From positions 3,978,001-4,042,000 of the forward strand of contig NC_019701.1 in NCBI RefSeq assembly GCF_000317065.1: a stretch of 64,000 bases of DNA. Direction: 5' to 3'. This DNA is from Pseudanabaena sp. PCC 7367. GTDB lineage: Bacteria; Cyanobacteriota; Cyanobacteriia; Pseudanabaenales; Pseudanabaenaceae. This document shows, one piece after another, positions 26,346-35,831 of the stretch (position 1 is its first letter; every line of letters begins with the position of its first letter). Under the pieces are notes generated by a model, which was not told where the DNA came from, did not search any database, and saw only the letters and a program-made list of their open reading frames with translations. The translations under genes were made by a program, and so were the position numbers.

Positions 26346-27476
26346 ATGGCGATCACCCATGTAATTAAGGATGCTAAGGATCTGGCCGCCCTATTTGATA
26401 TTTACCAGGCCAGGGACGGCTGGGCAGATTTGCAGTTATTCCATTGCCATGAAGATGATTTTATTATCCGCATTCCGCCATACCTGGGACGCGGCTATCG
26501 TCAGTATGTCCAGATTCGTGAAGGGTTAATCCTGGCGATCAACAACTTCGAGTTTTATGATGACTTCACGATCGAATTTGATTATGTGGAGGCCTTTAAA
26601 CCAGTAATTCCCGCTGGCCCCAATTTAGTGATTGATTTTTTCATCAGCCAAGCTCACAAAAACAATCATAAATACGCTTCTGTCTCAGCAACTCTGTCTA
26701 GCTTCACTGACCGAGAAGCAAATGTAGAACGCTTGGTGCAATATTCAAAAGGGAATAAAACCTTTGAGATCGAACTAACGGTTTCAGGCGCTTTACTGGA
26801 AGAGATTCTGACTGAGTTGGGTATGGAACTATTATGGCCAGAGGGCTTTGACCAGAAAGAATTTTCTTTAAAAAGTTTGCAACTAAGTCAGCAGCGATCG
26901 CCACTAATAAATCAACCAAGCAACTTACTTCAATGGCGATTGCACTCCACCTTGGGAATGCAGCAGGTGATTCAGCAGATTTTAGATTGTCCCCACCAGG
27001 GCACGTCACGCCGGTTTTATCTAGAATCGAAAGCGCTAGAGCTGATTACTCAATGGCTAGAGCAGACAATTTATTTGTTTAAACAGCAGAACGAATCAAC
27101 GGAGGCCAACCCTGCGATTAATTTGGATGCGATCGAGCAAATTTATGCGGCGCGGCAAATTCTGGTCAGTCAATTTGTGAATCCTCCTTCTTTAAACGAG
27201 TTAGCACGTCAGGTAGGATTGAACCGCCGCAAGCTGAGCGAGGGATTTCAGCAACTGTTTAAGGCCACACCATTTGTCTATTTACAACATTATCGACTTG
27301 AACAGGCTCAACAGTTATTACACCAGCCAGACATTAAAATCGCAGCAGTAGCTAAACAACTGGGCTATCGCAATCCCAGTAAATTTACGATCGCTTTCAA
27401 GAAGCAATTCGGGGTAAACCCCAAGACCTATCAGCAGCAATACCTAGCTAAAAACTATGTCAGTGAGCGCCAGTAA
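26346..27476 (+). CDS. AraC/PchR-type transcriptional regulator
   Basis: 376 residues. The N-terminal sensing region (about 1-260) has a segment like YVQIREGLILAINNFEFYDDF, similar in style to PchR-type siderophore sensors. The C terminus (about 275-372) holds the two helix-turn-helices of AraC proteins: LNELARQVGLNRRKLSEGFQ and IAAVAKQLGYRNPSKFTIAF, then FKKQFGVNPKTYQQQ. PchR-type regulators turn on receptor genes when ferric siderophore reaches the cytoplasm. The second receptor gene starts 200 bp downstream on the same strand and is a likely target. Confidence 0.88.
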   Translation: MAITHVIKDAKDLAALFDIYQARDGWADLQLFHCHEDDFIIRIPPYLGRGYRQYVQIREGLILAINNFEFYDDFTIEFDYVEAFKPVIPAGPNLVIDFFISQAHKNNHKYASVSATLSSFTDREANVERLVQYSKGNKTFEIELTVSGALLEEILTELGMELLWPEGFDQKEFSLKSLQLSQQRSPLINQPSNLLQWRLHSTLGMQQVIQQILDCPHQGTSRRFYLESKALELITQWLEQTIYLFKQQNESTEANPAINLDAIEQIYAARQILVSQFVNPPSLNELARQVGLNRRKLSEGFQQLFKATPFVYLQHYRLEQAQQLLHQPDIKIAAVAKQLGYRNPSKFTIAFKKQFGVNPKTYQQQYLAKNYVSERQ

Positions 27477-27572
27477 GTAATCTGAACCATAAAAGTGCAT
27501 TCAGGGCTAAAAATAACTGCCATCTGGGGCTAAAAATGGCTGGTACTTAAAATGGGGTGATCGTAATCTAGG

Positions 27573-27590
27573 TTATTGAGAATGACTTTA
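27573..27590. promoter_or_regulatory. Fur-like half-site upstream of the second TonB receptor
   Basis: TTATTGAGAATGACTTTA carries the same TATTGAGAATGA core as the box at 19461, but its second half is weaker. It lies 86 bp upstream of the receptor start. Confidence 0.4.
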
Positions 27591-27676
27591 ATTTAATGGC
27601 TTAACTTCCTGCAACTAAATCATATTTTTGATCAGCGCTTGAAATGGGGCAGGGAAAAGTCAGAAGGTGAGGAGAT

Positions 27677-30239
27677 ATGAAGCTTAATAACTATTCACTG
27701 AGTAATTTGTTGCTGGCTAAAACATTGGCCCCGATCGCGGTGGTAATAACTATCAGCACTACATTTCCTGGGTCGGTAACCGCAAACGAGATTGAGGCAA
27801 ACCAGGCTGAATCGATCGCCGCCCTGGAAGAATCAGCAATCAGCGTAGATGAATGGGTAAATGCGATTGCCCAGGCGATGGTACAGATAACTGGTGTAGA
27901 GTTAACTGAGACGGAAGCAGGGTTTAGAAGTATTGCTGGAAACTGGTACTGAAGCGATCGTCCAGCCAACTACGCAGATTGTCGATAATGCCCTGGTTGC
28001 CGATATTCCCAATGCGATCCTGGTACTTGAGGATGGTCAGGAATTTGAGGCGATCGAACCAGCGGCAGGCATTGATGCGGTACTGGTCTATAACCTTCCC
28101 GATGGCCAGGTCAGGATTGAAATTATTGGCCTTGATGCAGCGCCAGATGTGGAAATCGCTATTGCTGAGCAAGGTCTATTGCTAAGTGTGTTGCCAGGGG
28201 AAGCGATCGACTCAGATATTGAACTGGTGGTCACTGCTGAGCCAGAATCGCGCTACGCCAAGACTGATGTATCAACTGCCACCCGTACTGATACGCCACT
28301 GCGGGATATCCCCCAATCGATTCAGGTGATTCCTAAGGAGGTCCTAGAAGATCAGCAAATTATTCAGCTCAGAGATGCTCTCCGCAATGTCAGTGGCGTA
28401 CAACAGTCAATCAATGATCCCAGGGGAACCCGATTTCAGATCAGGGGTTTTGACAGTGCTTCCATCCTGCGTGATGGCTTCCGGTCAACTAATGGGGGCA
28501 ATGGTAATACAATTCAAGAACTAGCAAATATTGAACGGATTGAAGTTCTAAAAGGACCGGCATCAGTTCTATCTGGAGCACTGGAGCCCGGTGGTGTAAT
28601 TAACCTAGTTACCGAAAAGCCTACCGTAGCTCCTTTTTATGAAATTGAGGCACTAATTGGCAATCGTAGCTTTATCAGCCCTAGCCTGGATATTTCAGGC
28701 CCATTAACCGAAAGTGGCAATATTAAGTATCGATTGAATACGCTATATCGCAACGAAGATAGCTTCCGTGATTTTAATGAGTCGATCGAGCGTTATTTCT
28801 TTGCTCCTACGATTAGCTGGCAGATGGGCGATCGCACCGACTTTAACTTTAGTTTTGAATATTTAAATGATGAAGCCCCGGCCGACTTTGGTCAACCGCT
28901 TATCAATGGTCAAATCCCCGATGCTCCACGGGAGCGGATTGCTGGTGAGCCTGACGATGTTATTAATGCCGAATATCGTCGCCTGGGGTATAACTTCGAA
29001 CATCGTTTCAGTGACAACTGGAAAATCCGTAACGCCTTTGCCTATACTCGTTATGATACTGCGTTTATCTCTGCCTTTCCGTTTCGCTCCGATCCAGAGA
29101 CAGGGGCACTTTTACGTTCCTTTATCTCACTGGATCAACCCAGTAGTACCTATGAAGTACAAACGAACGTAGTAGGAGAATTCTGGACAGGCTCGATCGC
29201 TCATAAGCTCTTGTTTGGGGTTGATTATTACCGCCGCGAGGATCTCAATGGCCTGGGGCGAGGTGATATAACTGCACTCACCCCTTTTGATTTTCTCAAT
29301 CCGGTGTATGGTCTGCCCCGCCCAGATTTCAATAATCAGCCGATCTTCTTTAATGGCGATTCAATTACTAAAGGTACTGGCATCTATTTGCAGGATCAAA
29401 TTGAAGTGCTGGATAATCTCAAGCTACTGCTGGGTTTCCGCTATGAAAATGTAGATCAAACTAACATCAGTAGACCTTCATTATTTAGCCCCGAAGCATC
29501 AGAAACTTCTCAAAGTGACGATGCTTTCAGCCCCCGTCTGGGAATTGTCTATCAACCGATCGAGCCCCTTTCCCTCTATGCCAGCTTTGGTCGATCGTTC
29601 TTTCCGAACACAGCCACGACGGTTGATGGCAGTATTTTAGAACCAGAGCGAGGTAGGCAATATGAAGTCGGTGCTAGAGCCGAGCTATACGATGGTAGGC
29701 TGATTGCAAACATCGCCTATTTCAATATTACAAAAAGTAATGTGGCTACACCTGACCCCGATTTCCCCATGTTTTCGATCGCCACCGGTGAGCAGCAGAG
29801 CAAGGGGATTGAGTTAGATGTGATCGGTGAACTATTACCAGGCTGGGATTTAATTGTTAACTACGCCTATACCGATGCCAAAATTACATCTGATAATACC
29901 GGTTTAGAGGGCAATCGCGTTTTTAATGTCCCTGAACACAGCTTCAACATCTGGACTACCTATGAAATTCAGCAGGGTACTCTGGGAGGGCTCAGTTTTG
30001 GGATTGGCTTTAATGCTGTGAGCGATCGAGAGGCGAATCAGGCTAATACTGGCACTGCACCGGGTTATTTCCTAACCAATGCCGCGATCGCCTACAAACG
30101 CAATAACTGGCGTGCGGCGATTAATTTCCGTAATCTGTTTGATGTTGACTATATCGAATCTACCGAAGGCCGTGCCCAGGCAGAAGTTAATCGAGGTGCT
30201 GGGTTTACCGTAATTGGTTCCGTTTCCTATGAGTTCTGA
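27677..30239 (+). pseudogene. TonB-dependent siderophore receptor (second copy), single-base frameshift
   Basis: Two overlapping frames (27677-27952 and 27933-30239) together encode one AMIN-plug-barrel receptor. The first gives the signal peptide and the start of the AMIN domain, ending in frame at ELTETEAGF. The second continues EVLLETGTEAIVQ through the plug (DIPQSIQVIPKEVLEDQQ, RIEVLKGPASVLSGALEPGG) to a terminal Phe in SVSYEF. Dropping the single A at 27926 joins them exactly into a product of about 853 residues. Everything else is intact, so this is either a recent mutation or a sequencing error. It is clearly homologous to the first receptor, pointing to duplication within the cassette. 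Genes for the lipoprotein and two MFS proteins follow on the same strand. Confidence 0.88.
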
Positions 30240-30276
30240 TTAATTCTAAGCAGATGCTTTATCTAGCCATAGTGTG

Positions 30277-31374
30277 ATGTTGAAACTTAAACGCATAGTC
30301 AGATATATATTATGCTCTAGCATGGTAATGCTCCTGGTAGTGAGTTGTCATCAGGCGACAGTGGAACAGGCAAACGATCCTGCGGTTGAACAAACAGCTT
30401 TAGATGGAGCGGTAGCCTGTCGGATGATTCAACATGATGTGGGAGAAACAGAGGTATGCGGCAAACCCCAGAAAATTGCGGTGCTGGGAAGTCATATTTT
30501 AGATTTACTGCTATCTCTGGGGCATCAACCGGCTGGCTATGCTGCACCAGTTGATCTCCTGGGTCTGGATCGTTATGACCAACCGGCTATGCAAATTCCC
30601 TATCTGGGCGATCGGATTACTACTCAACCAGTGAATATTGCTGCTGGTAGTTACCGCGAACCCAACCTGGAGCGATTGACTGTACTCAAGCCAGATTTAA
30701 TCATCGGCGAAGCTGGCGGAGGCGGAGAACAAGCCTATAATTTACTCAGCCAGATCGCCCCGACCTTGTTATGGGAAGGCAGGACTGCTCAGGGAAAGTG
30801 GCAGCAAACTATTAGAACTTTGGCGCTGGCTTTGGGAGATAAAGAAAGTGCCGATAAAGCGATCGCTACCTATGAAAAGCTCTTAACTGATGCCAAGCAA
30901 GAGTTTGCCGACGTAGCAGCGGAGCATCCTCAGATCCTGTTATTAGTGACCAATAATTTACAGGACACAATTGCTTTGATTGCGCAAAATACTTATCTAA
31001 GTAAACTTCTAACTGAAATTGGCTTTGAGTTGGTCACACTTCCCAGTGATTTACCTGTGAATGCACCAATATCTGTAGAAGCACTGCCCGATTTTGATCA
31101 GGCCGATACAATTATTATTCTTACTTACAACCTGGATATTGAAGACTTGTCAGCGGCAACCGATGAAAAAGCTACGGAAATAGTAGAAATGCACCAAGCT
31201 AAAGCGGCGAGGCAGAGTTGGGCAGATAACGCGATCGCTCAATCCCTTACTGCAAGCAAGGCGGGACGAGTGCATTTTGCTACCTATTACCTGTGGAATG
31301 GTTTAAATGGCCCAATTGGCACGGAACTGATCCTCGAACAAATGGGCGATTTCCTTTTGTCTGATTCAAGCTAG
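30277..31374 (+). CDS. iron-siderophore ABC transporter substrate-binding lipoprotein (second copy)
   Basis: 365 residues from the ATG (a GTG lies directly before it). The signal has lipobox LVVSC. The FecB-type fold includes CGKPQKIAVLGSHILDLLLSLGHQPAGY, LKPDLIIGEAGGGGEQAYNLL and VHFATYYLWNGLNGPIGTELILEQM. It parallels the binding protein at 15578, so each receptor has its own lipoprotein while a single permease/ATPase set is present. It starts 37 bp after the receptor stop and is probably in the same operon. Confidence 0.88.
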   Translation: MLKLKRIVRYILCSSMVMLLVVSCHQATVEQANDPAVEQTALDGAVACRMIQHDVGETEVCGKPQKIAVLGSHILDLLLSLGHQPAGYAAPVDLLGLDRYDQPAMQIPYLGDRITTQPVNIAAGSYREPNLERLTVLKPDLIIGEAGGGGEQAYNLLSQIAPTLLWEGRTAQGKWQQTIRTLALALGDKESADKAIATYEKLLTDAKQEFADVAAEHPQILLLVTNNLQDTIALIAQNTYLSKLLTEIGFELVTLPSDLPVNAPISVEALPDFDQADTIIILTYNLDIEDLSAATDEKATEIVEMHQAKAARQSWADNAIAQSLTASKAGRVHFATYYLWNGLNGPIGTELILEQMGDFLLSDSS

Positions 31375-31410
31375 CTGATTCACTTTTATTTATCCCTGAC
31401 AGCTAATTTA

Positions 31411-32703
31411 ATGCGAACTTTTTTAATCATCTGGGTGGGGCAATTTGTATCCTTGATTGGCTCGGAAATGACCAATTTTGGCATCACAATCTGGGCCTGG
31501 CAGGTAACTGGCCAAGCTACACCGTTGGCATTCATTCTGGTGGTGACCCAGTTACCCCGCTTGATTGTGTCGTTGTTTGCGGGGGTGTGGGTCGATCGCT
31601 TCGATCGTAAACAACTGATGATTCTGGGTGATCTGGTGGCAGGCATCTCCACCATTTTGATTCTGGGTTTATTTCTGACTGATAACCTACGCATCTGGCA
31701 TTTATACCTGAGTGGTGCGGTTAATGGTGTATTTGGCTATATCCAGGGATTGGCGCTCACAGCCTCCACTTCCTCGATTTTGCCCAAGCAATATTATGCC
31801 AGGGCTGCTGCCTTCAATTCAATTCAGATGTCAGGCACTTACATTATCGCGCCCACGATTGCTGGGGTTGCCTATGCCGCAATTGGGTTATCTGGCATCC
31901 TGAGCATTGATGTTATTACCTTCCTGGTGGCGATCGGCACCCTTAGCGCCGTATATATTCCCAGGCAGGTTCAGCCGGAAGCCAATGACCAGCCGGAGCA
32001 TATTCAATGGCAGGCGATCACCTTTGGTTTTAGCTACATCGCAGCGCGTTCAGGTTTGCTGGCGCTATTATGTTTCTGGCTAGTCAGCAATTTCTTTTCC
32101 AGTGCTAGCTTTGCGCTGCTGCCAGCGGTGATCCTGGCTCGGAATAACAACAACTCGGCGATCTGGGGCACTTTGTTTGCCACCTTTGGTCTTGGCGGTG
32201 TTTTGGGTGGTATCACCCTCAGCTTTTGGAAAGGCCCCCGCCGCATGGTTATTGGCATTCTCACCACGCTAGCGATCTGGAAAATCGGATTGGTCACCCT
32301 GGCGCTGGCCAAACATATCAGTGTGGAAATGTTGATCGCTTTTGTCTGTGGTTTCTGTTCGCCCTTTCCGCAAAGCTACAGCCAAGCGATCTGGATGGCG
32401 AAGGTAGAACCAGCGGTACAAGGACGGGTTTTTTCAACTCGTTTTTTATTAACTCAATTGGCCACGCCCTTAGGAGCGGCGATCGCTGGCCCTCTGGCGG
32501 ATTTTGTCTTTGAGCCCATGATTCATAGTGACCATCAATTGACTGGATTTTTGCAATTGCTCTTTGGTAATTTCAAGGGAGCCGGAATGGCCTTAGGCTT
32601 AGCTTTGTTCTCTGCCTGTGGCGTATTGTTTACCCTGTCAAGCTTTGGCATCCCCGCACTACGCAACTTAGAAACCAACCTACCTGACTACGATGCAACA
32701 TGA
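31411..32703 (+). CDS. MFS transporter, EntS/DHA3-like (first)
   Basis: The 430-residue protein has about 12 membrane helices. Family features are the N-terminal IWVGQFVSLIGSEMTNFGITIW and the loop 2-3 signature GVWVDRFDRKQLMILGD. DHA3-type MFS proteins next to siderophore systems often export siderophores or act on drugs. It lies 36 bp after the lipoprotein gene and 37 bp before a second MFS gene, so all are probably co-transcribed. A substrate cannot be read from sequence. Confidence 0.85.
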   Translation: MRTFLIIWVGQFVSLIGSEMTNFGITIWAWQVTGQATPLAFILVVTQLPRLIVSLFAGVWVDRFDRKQLMILGDLVAGISTILILGLFLTDNLRIWHLYLSGAVNGVFGYIQGLALTASTSSILPKQYYARAAAFNSIQMSGTYIIAPTIAGVAYAAIGLSGILSIDVITFLVAIGTLSAVYIPRQVQPEANDQPEHIQWQAITFGFSYIAARSGLLALLCFWLVSNFFSSASFALLPAVILARNNNNSAIWGTLFATFGLGGVLGGITLSFWKGPRRMVIGILTTLAIWKIGLVTLALAKHISVEMLIAFVCGFCSPFPQSYSQAIWMAKVEPAVQGRVFSTRFLLTQLATPLGAAIAGPLADFVFEPMIHSDHQLTGFLQLLFGNFKGAGMALGLALFSACGVLFTLSSFGIPALRNLETNLPDYDAT

Positions 32704-32740
32704 ACAAAAGTGAAGTGCCAATCCATTCATATACGCCATT

Positions 32741-34078
32741 ATGAAAAAACTTCCCAGATGGTTAGAAGGGCTAAATAATCCCATTTTTGCCCGCCTGTAT
32801 ACTGCCCAGACAATTAACTTGATTGGTGACTCACTTACCTGGCTGGGCTTAGCATTGCTGGCATTCCAGCTGGCTGGTGACCAATCCAGTGTAGTGCTAG
32901 CGACCGCCCTGACCATTCGCGTGGCCACATTCGTGATTCTCTCACCGATCGCTGGAGCCCTGGCCGATCGCATCGATCGTAAAAAACTAATGGCTACCTG
33001 TCATCTAATCCGCATGGGCATTGTTTGCCTGTATCCACTGGTAACTCAGGTCTGGCAAATCTATGGCATTGTGTTAGCACTGAATATTTGCTACGCCTGT
33101 TTTACGCCCACCTTCAAGGCGACAGTTTCGCTGGTTACCACGGTCGCCGAACGTCCCAGGGCGATCGCCCTCACCAGTGCCACCAGTCAATTACTGGGTG
33201 TATTGGGGCCTGGTCTGGCTGGTAGCATTGCGGCCTTGGTGGGGACGCGGCAAATCTTTTTCCTTGATAGTATTACGTTCTTGATCGCAGCAATTTTAAT
33301 CATGACGCTGCCGGGTCGGGTGATGGTTAATCAATCTGAGACAGCTACCCGCAGCCTGCGGCAAACCTGGAGCGATATGCGATCGGGTTCGGTGTGTTTA
33401 TGCCTCGACCCGTTGATTCGCTATGCCCTGGCATTGCAACTGGTAGCGGCGATCGCTGGAGCGCAGGTGTTAGTCAATACGGTTAGTCATGTGCAGAGCA
33501 GCTTGCAACTGGGCAAGGTGGAATATGGCTGGGTAATGGCTGCCTTTGGTATTGGCGCCACGATCGCAGCGGTGGGTCTTGGGAATGTGCATCGTAAAGT
33601 TAGTCCGATTTTGTTCACCAGCATCGGCGCAATTTTAATTACGTTGGCGCTACTACCCGCCCATCTGGTAGATATGCCAGGACTATTGCTGTTATGGGCG
33701 ATCGGTGGCACTGGCCAAACTCTGGTGAATGTGCCAACCCAGAACCTGATTGCAGAGCGGGTGGCAATCGAACTACAAGGCCGCGTATATGGAGCGCACT
33801 TCGCCTGGAGCCATCTCTGGTGGGCGATCGCCTATCCACTGGCAGGTTGGCTGGGCAGCAATTTCCCTGCCAACTACTTTTTCTACAGCAGCATTCTGGG
33901 TATTGCTCTGCTGTTATCTATCTATCTGGCTTTCCGGCCGCAACAGTTAACCAATATAGAAAATGGACAATGGCACGAACACGAGCATAGCCACGATGCC
34001 CACCATCAACATGAACAGGCCTTCAGCACCACCGCTCCTAATATCCACTCCCACTTACATTTTCACTATGCCCAGTAA
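32741..34078 (+). CDS. MFS transporter, EntS/DHA3-like (second), with His-rich C-terminal tail
   Basis: The 445-residue protein has about 12 helices, with LYTAQTINLIGDSLTWLGLAL at the first helix and AGALADRIDRKKLMATC in the loop 2-3 signature. The last ~36 residues are a cytoplasmic tail very rich in His (HEHEHSHDAHHQHEQ and HSHLHFHYAQ). Such tails bind divalent metals in ZIP and cation-diffusion proteins but are unusual in DHA3 MFS proteins. A metal-sensing or metal-buffering role is inference. The gene lies between the first MFS gene and the next membrane protein with short gaps. Confidence 0.85.
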   Translation: MKKLPRWLEGLNNPIFARLYTAQTINLIGDSLTWLGLALLAFQLAGDQSSVVLATALTIRVATFVILSPIAGALADRIDRKKLMATCHLIRMGIVCLYPLVTQVWQIYGIVLALNICYACFTPTFKATVSLVTTVAERPRAIALTSATSQLLGVLGPGLAGSIAALVGTRQIFFLDSITFLIAAILIMTLPGRVMVNQSETATRSLRQTWSDMRSGSVCLCLDPLIRYALALQLVAAIAGAQVLVNTVSHVQSSLQLGKVEYGWVMAAFGIGATIAAVGLGNVHRKVSPILFTSIGAILITLALLPAHLVDMPGLLLLWAIGGTGQTLVNVPTQNLIAERVAIELQGRVYGAHFAWSHLWWAIAYPLAGWLGSNFPANYFFYSSILGIALLLSIYLAFRPQQLTNIENGQWHEHEHSHDAHHQHEQAFSTTAPNIHSHLHFHYAQ

Positions 34079-34110
34079 AACTTAGTTAACGTAAGAGAAC
34101 AATCAGCTTT

Positions 34111-34845
34111 ATGAACTGGAGTATTTTTGTTGCTGCCTTAAGTAGCTCAGCGATCGAGTTTTTAGAGGTTGTTGCCATCGCCTATGCCATTGCCCACTCT
34201 GGGTATATACGTGAAGCGATCGCTGGCAGTTTGGCTGGACTGATCGGCATCGGCATTCTATCGGCCATATCCGGTAGTAGCCTGCAATTGGTGCCTTTAC
34301 AATGGCTGCAATTGTCGATCGGCGTGATTTTAGTCTGGTTTGGCTTTGGCTGGGTCAAGAAATCGATTACCAGACAGGTTAATCAAAAACGCGCTGGCTG
34401 GATTGGCGATGATGTATTGATTGCGGAAGGGATCGAAATAGCTGAGAATAGCTCAGGATTTAGATTTAGCTGGTTTAATTTTGTAATTATGACCAAAAGT
34501 GCAGCTCTCGAAGCGCTGGAGGTAGCGATCATTGTGGTAACACTGGGCCTTGCCTCCAGTGCCTGGACAGAAGCATTAACAGGTACGGCTCTGGCGCTGC
34601 TGCTTTCGTTATTGTTGGCAACTATCTTGCATCCCTATCTGGTTAAATTACCGGATGTATTAATTAAATTAGGTGCAGGGATTGTGATTTCCTCACTGGG
34701 CACGTTCTGGCTTGGTGAAGGGATGCAATTAACTTTACCACTGGGGGATTTTACGATCCTGGCGCTGATTGCGACCTATGCGATCGCTTCTATGCTCATA
34801 ATTTATATTGCGAGCAGCAGGAAGACTGAATCTGTAGCCAACTAG
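34111..34845 (+). CDS. membrane protein with duplicated Glu-containing helices (COG4280-like)
   Basis: The 244-residue integral membrane protein has about 6-7 helices and an internal repeat. SSSAIEFLEVVAIAYAIA in the first helix resembles KSAALEALEVAIIVVTLG in the middle, each with two intramembrane-adjacent Glu residues. The pattern recalls COG4280 membrane proteins and, more loosely, the duplicated REGLE motifs of Ftr1/EfeU iron permeases. Being the last gene of the receptor-lipoprotein-MFS run fits an iron-transport role. That role is inference; the family match is from layout. Confidence 0.65.
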   Translation: MNWSIFVAALSSSAIEFLEVVAIAYAIAHSGYIREAIAGSLAGLIGIGILSAISGSSLQLVPLQWLQLSIGVILVWFGFGWVKKSITRQVNQKRAGWIGDDVLIAEGIEIAENSSGFRFSWFNFVIMTKSAALEALEVAIIVVTLGLASSAWTEALTGTALALLLSLLLATILHPYLVKLPDVLIKLGAGIVISSLGTFWLGEGMQLTLPLGDFTILALIATYAIASMLIIYIASSRKTESVAN

Positions 34846-34944
34846 CAAGCCAATAGTCAAAGTGATTTAGTCTGTTTGTTTCAGGAAATAGACTTAAACC
34901 AATTTAATGTATAGGATATTTCTATGATTATCACTTAATATCTG

Positions 34945-34971
34945 TTCTCAATAAGCAATTGTAGTTGAGAA
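34945..34971. promoter_or_regulatory. Fur-half-site inverted repeat upstream of the dps gene
   Basis: TTCTCAA and TTGAGAA, exact inverted 7-bp arms, are 13 bp apart, about 190 bp upstream of the Dps-like frame. The half-sites match the TTGAGAA core found upstream of both receptors and, as TTGAGAAAGA, near the regulator. Confidence 0.45.
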
Positions 34972-35163
34972 TGCCCTTGTCAGTTAACAGTTTCAGCTAT
35001 TAATCAATCACCGATCGCAATCTTCTGCAGGGCTGCTCCTTTGGCAACCGATTTCTCTTTTTGTTGCATAAGTTTCCTGCTAATGGGCATTTGGAACATT
35101 CTCATGGCCAGTGCTAGACTCTGATTCAGAGGCACACAGCATTATTTTTGGGAGAAAAGTTTC

Positions 35164-35712
35164 ATGTCTACAGCAACCACGCTGCGACAAGCGTTTAGGA
35201 CAGTTGCAGAAAACCCAGTTTTGTTAGAAACGTCGATCACTGAACCTGTCTGTGAAGGCATGAATATAGCAATGGCAAGTTTACAGGCTCTATATTTACA
35301 GTATGAGAAGCATCATTTTGTGGTGGAAGGTGCTGAATTCTATCAACTCCATGACTTCTTTGAGGATTGCTATAAGGAAGTAAAAGAGCATGTGCATGAT
35401 CTGGGCGAGCGCTTGAATGGTTTGGGTGGCATCCCAGCAGCCAGCTTTACCAAGTTAGCGGAGCTATGATGCTTTACCCCTGAAGAAGATGGTGCTTATT
35501 CCTGTCGTGCGATGCTGGAGCATGATCTAGTCGCTGAACAGGCAATGATTTCTTTATTGCGTAGATTGGCAGGACAGGCTGAAAGCTTAGGCGATCGTGC
35601 TACTCGTTACATGTACGAAAAGATGTTAATGGAAACAGAAGAGCGCACCTAGCATATTGCTCATTTCCTATCATCGGATACATTGGTGACACTGGGGTTC
35701 AGTAATAACTAG
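35164..35712 (+). pseudogene. dps: Dps/ferritin-like protein gene with two in-frame stops
   Basis: One frame runs from ATG 35164 to TAG 35710 and encodes a Dps-like protein of about 182 residues, interrupted by TGA at 35467 and TAG at 35650. Before the first stop: [40 protein letters not shown] and [20 protein letters not shown]. After it: [20 protein letters not shown], then [20 protein letters not shown]. After the second: HIAHFLSSDTLVTLG. No frameshift is needed. Dps proteins store iron and protect DNA from peroxide. The reading frame is preserved across both stops, so the gene was lost recently or the stops are sequence errors or recoded. It follows the iron cassette and has a Fur-like repeat upstream. 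Confidence 0.85.
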
Positions 35713-35768
35713 ATAAGAGTGTAAACTAATTTCATTTTCACTCCAATTGTTTTCATCAAAACAGCAAG

Positions 35769-35800
35769 GGTAGCAAATTGAACCTAATTTGCTACCTTTT
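35769..35800 (+). terminator. rho-independent terminator after dps
   Basis: A perfect 11-bp stem (GGTAGCAAATT / AATTTGCTACC) with a 6-base loop is followed directly by TTTT. It lies 57 bp after the dps frame and closes the siderophore cassette. Confidence 0.85.
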
Positions 35801-35831
35801 AACTTGTCATAATTCTTTGTTTCCGGCGATC

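Noticed and set aside
15578-34845. Siderophore biosynthesis genes within the cassette
   Set aside because: All frames were read for NRPS, IucA/IucC and decarboxylase/monooxygenase patterns and none was found.
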